DNA of 64,000 bases. It comes from Planctomycetota bacterium (GTDB lineage Bacteria; Planctomycetota; PUPC01; JACPCR01). The notes under the pieces are model-generated. The model searched no databases. It saw nothing but the letters and a program-made list of their open reading frames with translations, and was not told the DNA's origin. Positions 45,523 to 55,075 of this stretch are shown here, one piece after another. Position numbers and translations under genes: made by a program. Numbering within the stretch: the stretch's first letter is position 1; each line of letters starts with the position of its first letter. The stretch lies in contig JASLXP010001100.1 of the NCBI GenBank assembly GCA_030740295.1, forward strand, positions 1 through 64,000, given 5' to 3'.

Positions 45523-45642
45523 GCGAGGATTGTCTTCCTTGTGGAGATTGGACGTTTTCCTTTGTACAGGTGTTCTTCAAAGTCTTCGTACTCGTTTATC
45601 AATAAACCGACAACCAATCTCAGGGACAGGGATCTCGCAGGG

Positions 45643-46509
45643 ATGCACCACGTTCTTTTTCTGACCGTCTGCTCTATCTGGGCCACGAGTTTCATCTTGA
45701 TGAAGCGGGCCTCCGAGAGCTTCGGGGCGGTGACTATCGGTGCGTGGCGAGTCTTCGGCGGTGCTCTGTTCCTCGCAATTATCTGGGCGATCAAAGGGGA
45801 AGGCTGGTCGATAAAGCGTGAGCATTACAGGCATATCATCTTTGTCTCACTGATTATTTACCTCTGGCCATTTACCATTCAGCCTTACATGGTGGCCAGG
45901 CACGGCGGAGCTTTTATTGGAATGATGGTTTCCCTCGTTCCGCTGATGACGGTGATTCTGTCTATACCCATGTTGAAGACTTACCCGTCGGTGAGGCAGG
46001 CAGTGGGTGTGCTTGGCGGCCTGGTCTGCCTTCTGTTCCTGATGAAGGACGGCCTGCAAAGGAGCATCCCCGCCTCGCACATGTTGATGATCGCGTCAGT
46101 ACCAACCGTTTACGCGTTTGGGAACACATACGTCAAGCAGCATCTGTCGGAAGTCCCGCCGCTGCCTCTGGCTTGCGTCAACCTGAGTCTTGCGAGTCTG
46201 ATTCTGCTGCCCATCTCTCAGTTCGCGTTATCTGGTCAGATCATAGAGGGAGGGGATATCGCAATGGCCACAAATTGCCTTGTGATTCTGGGTCTGTTCT
46301 GCACCGGTTTGGCAACCTTTATCGGATATACCCTCATTCAGAAGCGTGGGCCTCTGTTCGCCGGAATGGTGTCTTACGTTGTCCCGCTGGGCGCCATGAT
46401 GTGGGGCTGGTGGGACAAAGAGCGGATCACGGCAACCCAGGTGATCTGCCTCTGTGGTGTTCTGCTGATGGTGGCGCTGGTGCAGACGGACCAGCGGAAC
46501 AGGCGATGA
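45643..46509 (+). CDS. DMT/EamA-family transporter
   Basis: About 288 residues from the ATG of MHHVLFLTVCSIWATSFILMKR; an upstream start adds an unlikely non-hydrophobic leader. Ten hydrophobic segments in two EamA halves are visible: the first half ends near PMLKTYPSVRQAVGVLGGLVCLL and the second starts near HMLMIASVPTVYAFGNTY. The family features IWATSFILMKR and LAVFIGYTLIQ-like segments (GLATFIGYTLIQKRGP) are present. It is an inner-membrane exporter of metabolites; the substrate is unknown. It is divergent from the lipase gene. The hairpins CAGGCC-CCAG-GGCCTG (46512-46527) and CGGGTC-GGT-GACCCG just after it may terminate it. Confidence 0.85.
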   Translation: MHHVLFLTVCSIWATSFILMKRASESFGAVTIGAWRVFGGALFLAIIWAIKGEGWSIKREHYRHIIFVSLIIYLWPFTIQPYMVARHGGAFIGMMVSLVPLMTVILSIPMLKTYPSVRQAVGVLGGLVCLLFLMKDGLQRSIPASHMLMIASVPTVYAFGNTYVKQHLSEVPPLPLACVNLSLASLILLPISQFALSGQIIEGGDIAMATNCLVILGLFCTGLATFIGYTLIQKRGPLFAGMVSYVVPLGAMMWGWWDKERITATQVICLCGVLLMVALVQTDQRNRR

Positions 46510-46689
46510 GTCAGGCCCCAGGGCCTGGGAATGCGGGTCGGTGACCCGATGTTTGACACTCGAAGCTCGCATGGTCCTTCCTGAGACACTGGATGGCATG
46601 CGCTGTGCTCAACTGAAACACACGGACGTATTGATGCGAGCGTTCGTCCGTCATGAAGGGTCTCCTGAATTTGGCGGCCCTTTTTAGTT

Positions 46690-47136
46690 TCAGTAGTCCT
46701 CTTCCACCATTGTCCACCAATCCCAGAGATTCTGGATCGCCTGTTTCCGCCGCTTCAATGGCGAGTCCGGAGAATAGCCGAACAAGTTTCCATTCAGATA
46801 CTCGTGGGTGCGATGGCTCAATAGCCGGGCCGCAGTGATCCGGCGTTCCAGTTGCTCGGCCTCGAGCTCCCGAATAAGTGAAGGAACGAGCACGAAGCCA
46901 GGGCTGGTCTCGAGCGCCTTCAGCGCAATGGCCCGTTCCTCTTGATCCGAGGAGGCGGCCAGATTGATGTTGCCCTGCACTTGTTTCTCGAGCTCGGTCG
47001 GGAACCATCCCAGGCGAAAGATCTCGTCCATCGTGATGGCTCCCAGGCTCAATCCATAGAGCAGGCAGATACCTGCAGCACAGGCTGCCACTGGCGAAGT
47101 CTTCTGTGCTTCAACTTTCTCTTCGATTGCTGTCAA
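46690..47136 (-). CDS. Small HEAT-like membrane protein, unknown function
   Basis: A 148-residue protein starting at TTG, whose bases overlap the preceding gene's stop (TTGA), so it is translationally coupled. One hydrophobic segment lies near residues 15-35 (VAACAAGICLLYGLSLGAI). A helical region after residue ~60 (ERAIALKALETSPG; LERRITAARLLSHRTHEYL) looks like HEAT/armadillo-type repeats. It is the last gene of a leftward three-gene operon with a lipoprotein and a WD40 protein, and probably works with them at the envelope. I do not recognise a named family. Confidence 0.65.
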   Translation of the reverse strand: MTAIEEKVEAQKTSPVAACAAGICLLYGLSLGAITMDEIFRLGWFPTELEKQVQGNINLAASSDQEERAIALKALETSPGFVLVPSLIRELEAEQLERRITAARLLSHRTHEYLNGNLFGYSPDSPLKRRKQAIQNLWDWWTMVEEDY

Positions 47137-47645
47137 TCCTCTGCCTCCTTCGGACTTTCATCTGTCCTCTTTACGGGGAACTTGCCTGGTGCGAAATCAC
47201 GGCGGATACGCCTGCCGACTCCGCCAAGTCGCCGGCCTACAACGGTGGGACTCGCGCCCGGCCAGGGCGTTAAAAGTTGCCGGTATGCCCCGATCACTTC
47301 ACCTTCGAACGCGGCCGCTTCGCGCTCGTACATGTGATCCTTCATCATCCTGAGATGGTTCTCGAGCCGCCTGTAGATTTGTCTGACGGTATCGGGATTG
47401 TCAGACAACCTATCCACTAGTGTGGCGTGGTCCGCAAACCACGCGGAGTAGGCTCGAAGGTAGCCCGTGTGTTTGGCATCCCTTGACGGCGCGATGAGCT
47501 TGCGCGTCATCAAAGGATCGTCTGGTTTCTTCTTGGGGCGACGAAAGGAATACTGAATTCCACAGGCAGGAACAGACAAAAGTAGAGCCAGGAAGAGAAC
47601 AAGAGCTTTGCCGGCGGTGATGGGTTTCAAATGAACAACCGGCAT
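47133..47645 (-). CDS. Probable lipoprotein, unknown function
   Basis: A 170-residue protein with a hydrophobic leader (ALVLFLALLLSVPACG). The Cys following VPA may be a lipobox cysteine, though the -3 and -2 residues are not ideal. A basic patch (RRPKKKPDD) follows, and then helical sequence with aromatic residues (YLRAYSAWFADHATLVDRL). No known domain is recognised. It starts 9 bases after the WD40 gene's stop and overlaps the next gene by 4 bases, so it is the middle gene of a tight operon. Confidence 0.65.
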   Translation of the reverse strand: MPVVHLKPITAGKALVLFLALLLSVPACGIQYSFRRPKKKPDDPLMTRKLIAPSRDAKHTGYLRAYSAWFADHATLVDRLSDNPDTVRQIYRRLENHLRMMKDHMYEREAAAFEGEVIGAYRQLLTPWPGASPTVVGRRLGGVGRRIRRDFAPGKFPVKRTDESPKEAED

Positions 47646-47654
47646 GAGTGCAGC

Positions 47655-49382
47655 TCATTTTTCCTTCTTCTTTTTCTTTTCCTGCGCCTTGGGCTCTTCA
47701 TTGCCTCTTTCCCCTTCGCCATTTGGCTGGGCCTCACTTACCCGCTTGAGAATCTTCTCAGAGGGGGGCTTGGTTTCTTCATTCAGACTGAGTGGATTGG
47801 AGAAGGGATGTTTGGCGTCCACACCGACATAAATCAGGTTGGCCGGCACGCTTCGCACGTTTTCACCTATCGCTCGTTGAAACTTCAACACGAATCGGGA
47901 TTTGGCGGTAAATTTCACCTCACCCCCTTTTCCTTTTGCTTTGGAGACGATTCTGAAACCATCACGAGTTTCCTCTAACGCGTTCTCGACTTTCATTCTT
48001 TCCTTGCGCTTCTTCTCTGCTCGCTCCTTCGCACGGCGTTCGGCTGCCCTTTTTCGCTCGCGTTCGCGTTGGCGATTCCCCTCACCGCCCTCTTCGTTTC
48101 CACGTTCACGTTCGCGTTCGCGTTCGCGTTCACGTTCTGCCCGCTCTTTTTCTCGTTCTTCTTTCTCTCTTTCTTTTGCCCTTTCCTGCTCTTTCTTCCT
48201 TTTGTCCTCCAAGACCTTTTCCCTGGGCTTAGCGCCTTTCGCGGCAACTTTTCCTGTCACGAGTGCGTGGAAAGGCGTCGCACGATTGGTGCCCTGCCAT
48301 TTGATGACCCAGGGGTACGGCGCTTTAACGGATTTGAAGATCTGCACGCCGAATCCGTCGCGAATCTTTTTGGGATTCGGACGTCCCCATACCAGCAGCC
48401 TGTTCTTGAGACCGGAGCCCTGGCCAACCGTACCGGGCTTCTTCGTGATCAGGATCTGATCCTGGCTGGCGGAAATGAACTTCTGACCTTTAGCAAAAAA
48501 GCTCAACTGCCGGGTCGAGCCGCCGACCTCGATATCCGAGCGAATGAGTTTGCCGGTCGATGCCTCCCAGAGCTTCAGGTTGCCTTCACTGCCGGATGTT
48601 ACAATTCTGCGGCCGTCTATGGCATAAGTGGCCCGCGTGTCTTCACCGGATTCCGCGTCGAGTTCTCTGAGCGGCTTCCGATCTCTCAGATTCCACAAGA
48701 CCACTTTCCCTTTGTTGTAGGACGCCAGCAGGATCTGGCTGTTCATGCTGTAACTGAGATCGACGACCGCGCCGTTCTGGCTGTCGATCTGGGCAAGCTT
48801 GCGTTTGGTTGTGGCATTAAAAATCCGAATCACGCCGTTGTCGTCACCGGTAGCGATCACGTTCTTGCCCGTCTGGTAGGTAAGCGCTCGAACAGGGCTT
48901 TCAGAAACGGGAAAGGCGAAGCGTTTTCTCAGGCCGAACGCATCCCAGATGATCAGTTGACCTTCCGCGTCCGCCGTGGCCACCTGGTTGCCCGCGGGGT
49001 TAAAGGAGAGAGCGGTCACTTCCGCTTTGTGCCCGCGCAGAGTAGCTGCAGTACGCCAGGTGTTTGGATACCAGATGATGACCGTGCCGTCCTTGCCTGC
49101 GGTGGCAGCGCGGCGTCCATTGGCAGCAAAGCCCGCGGCGGTCGCGCCGCCCTTGTGGCCTTGGAGCTGCTTTGTCATCTTGCCTGTATCGAGGCTCCAT
49201 ACCGAAAGACCGGCAGCAGCACTGCCTTCCTCGGACGTGGCTGCGGCGATGAGGGTTTTGCCCCTGGAATCAACGGCTACGGCATTGACCGTGCCTTCGG
49301 GTACGATGCTATGAATGACTTCGTCCGCATCGGCGACAAGAATGATTAAGGAGGCGAGCGAGAATAGTCTCAACGAACTCAT
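47655..49382 (-). CDS. WD40-repeat protein with long ER/K-rich helix
   Basis: A 575-residue protein with a short hydrophobic N-terminus (LFSLASLIILVADA), probably exported. Residues ~20-300 form WD40 blades (VAVDSRGKTLIAAA; AGKDGTVIIWYPN; DNGVIRIFN; GKVVLWNL; GNLKLWEAS). From about 390 to 490 lies a run of alternating Arg/Glu/Lys (for example KEREKEEREKERAER and ERERERERERGNEE), typical of a stable single alpha-helix. A beta-rich C-terminal domain and a final Lys-rich tail (KKKKKEK) follow. It is the first gene of a leftward operon with a lipoprotein and a HEAT-like protein. It could act as an extended periplasmic scaffold. No catalytic motif is seen. Confidence 0.75.
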   Translation of the reverse strand: MSSLRLFSLASLIILVADADEVIHSIVPEGTVNAVAVDSRGKTLIAAATSEEGSAAAGLSVWSLDTGKMTKQLQGHKGGATAAGFAANGRRAATAGKDGTVIIWYPNTWRTAATLRGHKAEVTALSFNPAGNQVATADAEGQLIIWDAFGLRKRFAFPVSESPVRALTYQTGKNVIATGDDNGVIRIFNATTKRKLAQIDSQNGAVVDLSYSMNSQILLASYNKGKVVLWNLRDRKPLRELDAESGEDTRATYAIDGRRIVTSGSEGNLKLWEASTGKLIRSDIEVGGSTRQLSFFAKGQKFISASQDQILITKKPGTVGQGSGLKNRLLVWGRPNPKKIRDGFGVQIFKSVKAPYPWVIKWQGTNRATPFHALVTGKVAAKGAKPREKVLEDKRKKEQERAKEREKEEREKERAERERERERERERGNEEGGEGNRQRERERKRAAERRAKERAEKKRKERMKVENALEETRDGFRIVSKAKGKGGEVKFTAKSRFVLKFQRAIGENVRSVPANLIYVGVDAKHPFSNPLSLNEETKPPSEKILKRVSEAQPNGEGERGNEEPKAQEKKKKKEK

Positions 49383-49578
49383 GATGAAGTTCCTCGTTTC
49401 AGCAGTTTCCGAAAGGGGGACGCATATCTTAGCACCATCGAAAGGTTTTTGTCAGTTCTCTGGCGGTAGTTTTCATAACATTCGGTACGGCCCTTCGCGT
49501 TTCAAAGTACAGCGGCCAGCGCTAAAATCGTTATCCAGAAAATAAAGTCTGAATCCGCATGAACCAATTGGAATCAGG

Positions 49579-50340
49579 ATGAGCAGTCAGGATATCAGCG
49601 AAGCCTTCGAAGAATGGGATTTCGAGCCCGGCTCAATCACCGTGCGCAAAATCATAGGCGAGGATGGCAAAGAAAAGGTTCAGATGCGCGTCGAGCTCGG
49701 CCTCATACAGATGGAAGTCACCGGCAGGCCGGATGGTAAACAGCCAAATGGAATGGAGTCATACCTGGAATACCAGGAGGCCATGCGTGACAAATATGTT
49801 GAAGAAAACGGCAACGATTATGGCTTTACGCTCAATGTGGAAGAATGTGCTCAACTGCGTGAAGAATCCCTTCATTACTACTATCGCTACCTGAGCCTCT
49901 TCCACCTGAATGAATTTGAACAGGTGGCCAATGATACCAGCCGCAATCTGCAGGTGAGCTTGATGCTGCGCCAACACGCGGAGGAGGACGAAGACCGATA
50001 CTCAATCGAGCAGTATCGTCCCTACATTCTCATGATGAACACCCAGGCCCGGGCGCGCCTCGCCTCCACGGAGGGACCGTATGACGCGCTGGGCATCGTC
50101 AGGGAGGGCCGCCGAAAGATCCTCAAATTCATTGATGAGAATTACAGTCTGTTTGGAATCAGCGAAGACTGTCCGGAGATGGGCATCCTGGAGAGCCTCG
50201 AACAGGAAATCATGGGCGACTTACCTGACGATTCCATCGAAAGGCTCCGTGATGAGCTCAGCAAAGCCGTGGCCGCCCAGGAATTTGAAAAGGCCGCAAG
50301 CCTTCGCGACAGGATTCGAAGCATTGAAGAGGGTGGTTAA
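49579..50340 (+). CDS. UVR-motif (UvrB/UvrC-like) protein
   Basis: A 253-residue acidic protein. The last ~35 residues (DSIERLRDELSKAVAAQ then EKAASLRDRIRSIE) match the UVR motif found in UvrB, UvrC and ClpC-type proteins, which mediates protein-protein contact. The rest lacks UvrB helicase or UvrC nuclease motifs. Helical, Tyr-rich stretches such as SLHYYYRYLSLFHLNEFEQV occupy the middle. Similar proteins are found in Planctomycetota. A partnering role is more likely than direct repair activity. It is transcribed rightward, divergent from the WD40 operon. Confidence 0.75.
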   Translation: MSSQDISEAFEEWDFEPGSITVRKIIGEDGKEKVQMRVELGLIQMEVTGRPDGKQPNGMESYLEYQEAMRDKYVEENGNDYGFTLNVEECAQLREESLHYYYRYLSLFHLNEFEQVANDTSRNLQVSLMLRQHAEEDEDRYSIEQYRPYILMMNTQARARLASTEGPYDALGIVREGRRKILKFIDENYSLFGISEDCPEMGILESLEQEIMGDLPDDSIERLRDELSKAVAAQEFEKAASLRDRIRSIEEGG

Positions 50341-50451
50341 TGGCTAATGGCTGTTTCCGGTTTCGAGTTTCATCTTCATCTTCATATATTGGCGGTCGGC
50401 TTTTACAGGGATTATTGGTGAACCATCAACTATCAACCATAAGGATACCCC

Positions 50452-51237
50452 ATGTCACGACCACCACTCGCGCTTGAACTTTATTCCGTCCGCAACGAAC
50501 TCAAAGAAGACACAGCCGGCACCCTCAAGGCCGTTGCCGAAATGGGCTACGAAGGCGTCGAGTTTGCCGGGCCTCCGAACAACTCAGCCGAAGAGTTGAA
50601 GGGCTATCTCGATGACCTCGGCCTTCCCTGCTGCGGCTGGCACACGCCGTTCGCACTTGTGCAGGACGACAAACTCGAATCGACTATTGAATTCAACAAG
50701 ACGTTGAACAACGAATTCGTCATCATCCCCGGCCTGCCGGGCGACCAGACCCAGACCCGTGACGACTGGCTTAAGATGGCCGATTTTTTTGACGGCCTCG
50801 CAGACAAACTCGCCGACCACGGTCTGGCCACTGGCTACCACAATCATCACCGTGAGTTCACGCCATGGGATGAAAGCAGTGACGAGACTGCATGGGATAC
50901 ACTGTTCGGCAACACCAAAGACAGCGTGGTCATGCAGCTCGATACGGGCAATGCAATTTCCGGGGGAGGCGATGCCGTCGCTATCCTGAAAAAATACCCC
51001 GGCCGTTCACGGACGACCCACCTCAAGCCCTTCCATGCCACGGCAGCCAAGGAAGACCGGGGCGCCGGGTTCCGCCCAATCATCGGCGACGACACAACAG
51101 ACTGGCCCGCGGTATTCGATGCCTGCGAAAACGGCGGCGGAACTGAATGGTACATCGTCGAATACGAGTCCGATGCCTTTCCACCTCTGGAGGCCGTTGC
51201 GCGCTGCCTTAAGGCTTTGAAGGCGATGGGCAAATAG
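50452..51237 (+). CDS. Sugar phosphate isomerase/epimerase-like TIM barrel
   Basis: A 261-residue protein with AAGGAT six bases before the ATG. It opens with LALELYSVRNELKED, then AVAEMGYEGVEFAG. Metal-binding signs of the xylose-isomerase-like superfamily follow: CGWHTPFAL, TGYHNHHREFTPW (His and Glu region) and QLDTGNAISGGGD, with HLKPFHA and a final EWYIVEYES. These enzymes isomerise or epimerise sugars or inosose using a divalent metal. The length is standard. The preceding UVR gene ends ~110 bases upstream, so it may have its own promoter. Substrate unknown. Confidence 0.85.
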   Translation: MSRPPLALELYSVRNELKEDTAGTLKAVAEMGYEGVEFAGPPNNSAEELKGYLDDLGLPCCGWHTPFALVQDDKLESTIEFNKTLNNEFVIIPGLPGDQTQTRDDWLKMADFFDGLADKLADHGLATGYHNHHREFTPWDESSDETAWDTLFGNTKDSVVMQLDTGNAISGGGDAVAILKKYPGRSRTTHLKPFHATAAKEDRGAGFRPIIGDDTTDWPAVFDACENGGGTEWYIVEYESDAFPPLEAVARCLKALKAMGK

Positions 51238-51474
51238 ATTTGCGTTCGTACCTGCAAGCTGCCGGATAGGACAGAGGCTCCGTCTTTCCCATCGTCTTAA
51301 TCTTTGCGGCGGTTCTCGGCGAGACGATGAGAAAGAGTTTGCCGGCTGGCGAACACATTATCTCCGCAGCATTGGAATGGCGGAGTGATGGGAAAAGATG
51401 GAACGATGTGAAGTTTGAATGTTTCATATTGTTCCTCAACGCCGACCGTTGGCACATCTCATCAGAGAAAATGT

Positions 51475-53355
51475 ATGCGAGTCATCACGCTCTCATTACT
51501 GGCTTCTGCAGCAACGTCCGGCGCGCTCTGCGCCCCTGCTCTGGAGTGGAAGGCCGTGCCGGGAGGTGGCGGGATGCGGACCCATGGAGGTTGGAACTAC
51601 ATCGTGTGCGAAATGAAATCGGGAGGCGAAGCGGTCGAGGGAGAGATCGTGGTCGTGTCAGAGGGGAACGTAAGGGCCGAGTTTGTCCTCCCGTTCAAGA
51701 TACCGGCCAAAACGCAACGGAGATACATCCATTACTTTCAGACGGACCAGGATGACGTCGAGGTGTCCGTCAGGTCTGGTGGCAGGCGGATTGGTGATGT
51801 GCAGCCAATTTACCTGATAACGCTTTACACTTCGCAGGGGCTTGTCGAGGTCGGCACAGGAACGCGTATCGATATGGTGGTGGAGGAAGGATTCATCGGA
51901 AAGAAGGCATACGCGCGTTCGCAGTTTTCTGACCTGCCGAGCGATCCGGTGGGCTACGATAATGCTGATTGGCTCATCGTCAGTGATATGGATCGCGTTG
52001 GCGATCTTTCTTTCAGGCAGAGCCGGGCCTTACGCGTCTGGGTGGAAACCGGCGGCAATCTCATGGTGTTCCTAAAGCCGACCGAGCGCCCCGCCGGAGT
52101 CATTGCCGAGATGCTGGCCGAGACTGGCGTTGGCACCCAGGGCGTTGTGACTTTGAAAGAACTCAAAGCCCTCGAGAGGCTCTACTTCAAGTTGGAGAAT
52201 GAAGTGACGGTGGCGGCCCTTCTTGCTCCGGCTGATTATGTAACCTGGCGCGAGAGTGGCGTCGTGGTGGCGGCCGTTGTCCCTGTGGGATGGGGCAAAA
52301 TCGGGATCTGTGGTTTGCATCCAGGCCGGGTAAAACTGCCCGTGCAATCGAAGAAGTTCTGGGAGCTCATCGGGCTCGAACGAAAGGCGATGCCCACACT
52401 CACCAATGCCCTCGCAGGTACCAGTAATCTACCGGAGGAGGCAGGTGAACTGCTCATACCAGGAGAGGCCGCGCTGCCCATCAGTATGGGCCTGGTCGTG
52501 GTGTATCTGTTCGCCTACATTCTCGTGCTCGGGCCGGGACAGCGTTGGCTGTTGAAAAGAAGGATATCGGTGATGCTGAACCTGGTGATCTTTTTTCTCA
52601 CACTTGCGGTCTTTACGGTGGCTGCCCAGAAACTGGCGAGCCACAAGAAAGGTTCGGAGCTCTGGGTGAAAGATCTGACCATCATGGATATGGCGCAAAG
52701 CGGGGTGATGAGAGCCAAGACATATGCAAGCTTTTTTGTGCCATCAAGCGGACCGATGAAACTCGGGCTCGGCAGTGACGTCCTGGCCTCTACATTCTTC
52801 GCCAACAAGATCGATATTCGCGTGGGCAGAAGCGGCCGGCTCTGGGAGACACGTATGAAGGCGAACCGAACCGAAGCAAAGATGAACTTCCGCCAGTGGG
52901 ATACTCGCATCTTTACCGCGGCGCACTGGTATCACCCGCCCCGGCTCGACGGTGCCCGCCAGGTGCCGGAGGGACTGGATACGACGCTCCGCAAAGCGGC
53001 GCTGGTGACCTCGAAAGGCATCATTCAACTCGGCACCTTCGACCTGGAAGACACCCCTGAACTGACAGGCGAGGAGAAGAGACTCTCACCTGCCGAATTC
53101 GAATCCCTGATGCCAATCAGGATCAAGGGCAGCAGAGAAGTTCCCGCCGAGCAGTTGGAGGATGCTCTGCTGTTGCTCTCGGTCGGACGCTACAAAAAGG
53201 TGGAAGAGATGAATGTCATGCCCTGGGTCGGCAAGAATACTGCCATCGTCATTGGCATTACCGAATATGCACCGATGAGCCCCAAGCTGGATCTTGAGCT
53301 GAAGAATCGCACGAGCCTTTGTGTCGTGAGGAAATTAGTGCGAGGTTCCTTTTGA
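51475..53355 (+). CDS. Membrane protein with N-terminal beta/GATase-like region, unknown
   Basis: About 626 residues from the ATG at 51475, just before the signal peptide (VITLSLLASAATSGALCA). Residues ~20-330 are beta-rich and end with a GATase1-like stretch (NADWLIVSDMDRVGDLSF; GGNLMVFLKPTE). Two hydrophobic helices follow near 340-360 (MGLVVVYLFAYILVLGPG) and 372-390 (VMLNLVIFFLTLAVFTVAA). A periplasmic C-terminal part of ~230 residues completes it. Similar proteins are common in Planctomycetota next to MoxR ATPase and vWA-domain genes, but none is visible here. It converges with the hydrolase-like gene across a 27-base gap. Confidence 0.6.
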   Translation: MRVITLSLLASAATSGALCAPALEWKAVPGGGGMRTHGGWNYIVCEMKSGGEAVEGEIVVVSEGNVRAEFVLPFKIPAKTQRRYIHYFQTDQDDVEVSVRSGGRRIGDVQPIYLITLYTSQGLVEVGTGTRIDMVVEEGFIGKKAYARSQFSDLPSDPVGYDNADWLIVSDMDRVGDLSFRQSRALRVWVETGGNLMVFLKPTERPAGVIAEMLAETGVGTQGVVTLKELKALERLYFKLENEVTVAALLAPADYVTWRESGVVVAAVVPVGWGKIGICGLHPGRVKLPVQSKKFWELIGLERKAMPTLTNALAGTSNLPEEAGELLIPGEAALPISMGLVVVYLFAYILVLGPGQRWLLKRRISVMLNLVIFFLTLAVFTVAAQKLASHKKGSELWVKDLTIMDMAQSGVMRAKTYASFFVPSSGPMKLGLGSDVLASTFFANKIDIRVGRSGRLWETRMKANRTEAKMNFRQWDTRIFTAAHWYHPPRLDGARQVPEGLDTTLRKAALVTSKGIIQLGTFDLEDTPELTGEEKRLSPAEFESLMPIRIKGSREVPAEQLEDALLLLSVGRYKKVEEMNVMPWVGKNTAIVIGITEYAPMSPKLDLELKNRTSLCVVRKLVRGSF

Positions 53356-53382
53356 CTGTGCGGCTGGCATATCCTCGCTTAT

Positions 53383-55053
53383 TCAGTCGACCCTTGTCGC
53401 CTTGCCATTCACTTCCAGCACTTCGTAGAAAGCTCCCTTGCGCGGCACGTCCACGATCACTTTTTTGAAATGTGGGATCGTGACCTCCACTTCTGTTCGA
53501 TCTTCCAGAGGCGAGTGCGCGTAGAGCAGCCATCGTCTTGTGCCCTCTTCACCAAGTGCCAGGGCCATGCTGAATACGGGCAGGTTCGTTTTCATCGACC
53601 ACGGTCGTTCAGGGTCGAGGCTGGTGTCGAGGAGGTACCAGCGGTGGATGTCCTTCAGGTGATCGGGGATGTCTGTCTGATACGGATGGCGGTGCGCTTC
53701 ATTCGGCACGGCTCTTCCATGTCGCCAGAATTCTTCGAGTTTTCTGTTCTCGTGAACTCGATCCACCGCGGCGATCATTCGATCAAAGTACGGCTGCCAG
53801 GGCGCCCTCGGAACGGTCGAGCCGCGGAACTCGCGAAAGACACGTGGCCGCAACAGCCAGAGCCCGAACTGCAGCCAGCCTTCGTGCCGGTCCGGGGTGT
53901 AGGTCTGGTCCTCTTTCATGTAGTGGCATGCTTTCGATTTCTTGAGGTGGCTGGCGTCATAGGGCTTGCTCGGATCCCAGCCGGAGTTGCCGTCCCATGT
54001 GGAGACCTCCCACCAGAAATCCGGGTTCTTCCGGTAAACGCGGTCGAGCATGAATACCCAGTTCATGGACTGTACCTGCGTTGAGAACACCCAGTGGTCG
54101 CGATTGTCATTCCAGTTGTGGGTGTAATACGAAGGGCTGCCGCCGTCCCAGAAAAGCGGCTCGGGATCGATCACATCCTTCGTGATCAGCGAATAGACCT
54201 TCCAGCCATCCCAGCGTCCGAAATGAGAAGGGCCAAACGAGCCGTAGCCAACAAAGCGCACGTTCTTCTTCCAGCTCTCTGTAACCAGCGTATCACGCAT
54301 CGCCTGGAACATGACCGGGTAACGCTCGGCCCAGCCCTGGCCTACGACCTTGCGTTTGAATTCGTCTGACTTCCCTTCACCGTGGAGCTTCAGGTATCGG
54401 CCGGATTCGGACAGCCCTTTGTTCTTTGCCCAGCGCAGGCGCGGGGCTTCATTGTTGGATACGAAGAGCACCAGCGGCGGGTCAGGATAGAGTTCCTGCA
54501 CTCTCTTCATGGCTGGTGTGTCGACGTATTCCTTTGCCGGGTCTTTCCATTTTTCAATGGCCCCGAACGGGCTGACGCGACCGATGAGCTTCCCTTCCGG
54601 AGTCAGAACTGCCGGTGATTCGTCAGGCGGCAGGGCGCGGTAGTTCTTCTTGACCAGCATGGCTTCCCACTGAGTGCCGCGAAACGAAATTGGCAGCTTG
54701 AGTTCGCGGCAGTGGGCGAGCAGCGCTGCGTAGTAAGCATCGAATCGGGCTTTGGACTTTTCATCCGCAGCAGGGTTCCCTCTCGGCCAACCCATCCAAG
54801 GCAGGATGCGGTGACCCTTGTTGAGAAGCTCGACCTGGTAGCCGGTGGTCCAGCCTTTTCCGTAGCTGCCCATGTTCCAGTGGCTGAGAAGCGGCAGAGG
54901 CCGGCCTTCGGGGCCGTTTGGCGGGAGAAGGGCCTCGTGACGGATTTCTACGGCGACTCTGCGTGCGAGCTCGGTGGGCGGTTCAGCAAAGGCAAAACTG
55001 GCGCAAAGGAAGCTCCCAAGGACTCGGGCAGACGAGGAGAACAGAAAGTTCAT
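53383..55053 (-). CDS. Secreted putative hydrolase, family not recognised
   Basis: A 556-residue protein with a signal peptide (SARVLGSFLCASFAFAEPP). The body is rich in Trp, Tyr and His with barrel-like segments: LSHWNMGSYGKGW, LPISFRGTQWEAML, LVLFVSNNEAPRLRW (Asn-Glu-Ala, as in some clan-A glycosidases), FVGYGSFGPSHFG and WEVSTWDGNSGW. The C-terminus is a beta-sandwich-like domain (RRWLLYAHSPLEDRTEVEV). I would guess a glycoside-hydrolase-like TIM barrel, but no family is certain. It lies 22 bases after the TPR gene in the lpxH-pilT-TPR operon. Confidence 0.6.
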   Translation of the reverse strand: MNFLFSSSARVLGSFLCASFAFAEPPTELARRVAVEIRHEALLPPNGPEGRPLPLLSHWNMGSYGKGWTTGYQVELLNKGHRILPWMGWPRGNPAADEKSKARFDAYYAALLAHCRELKLPISFRGTQWEAMLVKKNYRALPPDESPAVLTPEGKLIGRVSPFGAIEKWKDPAKEYVDTPAMKRVQELYPDPPLVLFVSNNEAPRLRWAKNKGLSESGRYLKLHGEGKSDEFKRKVVGQGWAERYPVMFQAMRDTLVTESWKKNVRFVGYGSFGPSHFGRWDGWKVYSLITKDVIDPEPLFWDGGSPSYYTHNWNDNRDHWVFSTQVQSMNWVFMLDRVYRKNPDFWWEVSTWDGNSGWDPSKPYDASHLKKSKACHYMKEDQTYTPDRHEGWLQFGLWLLRPRVFREFRGSTVPRAPWQPYFDRMIAAVDRVHENRKLEEFWRHGRAVPNEAHRHPYQTDIPDHLKDIHRWYLLDTSLDPERPWSMKTNLPVFSMALALGEEGTRRWLLYAHSPLEDRTEVEVTIPHFKKVIVDVPRKGAFYEVLEVNGKATRVD

Positions 55054-55075
55054 TAATCCAGTTCCGGCAGGGCGG

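Noticed and set aside
48069..49349. 426-codon plus-strand frame
   Set aside because: Shadow of the WD40 gene; the low-complexity F/R/S run mirrors the ER/K helix.
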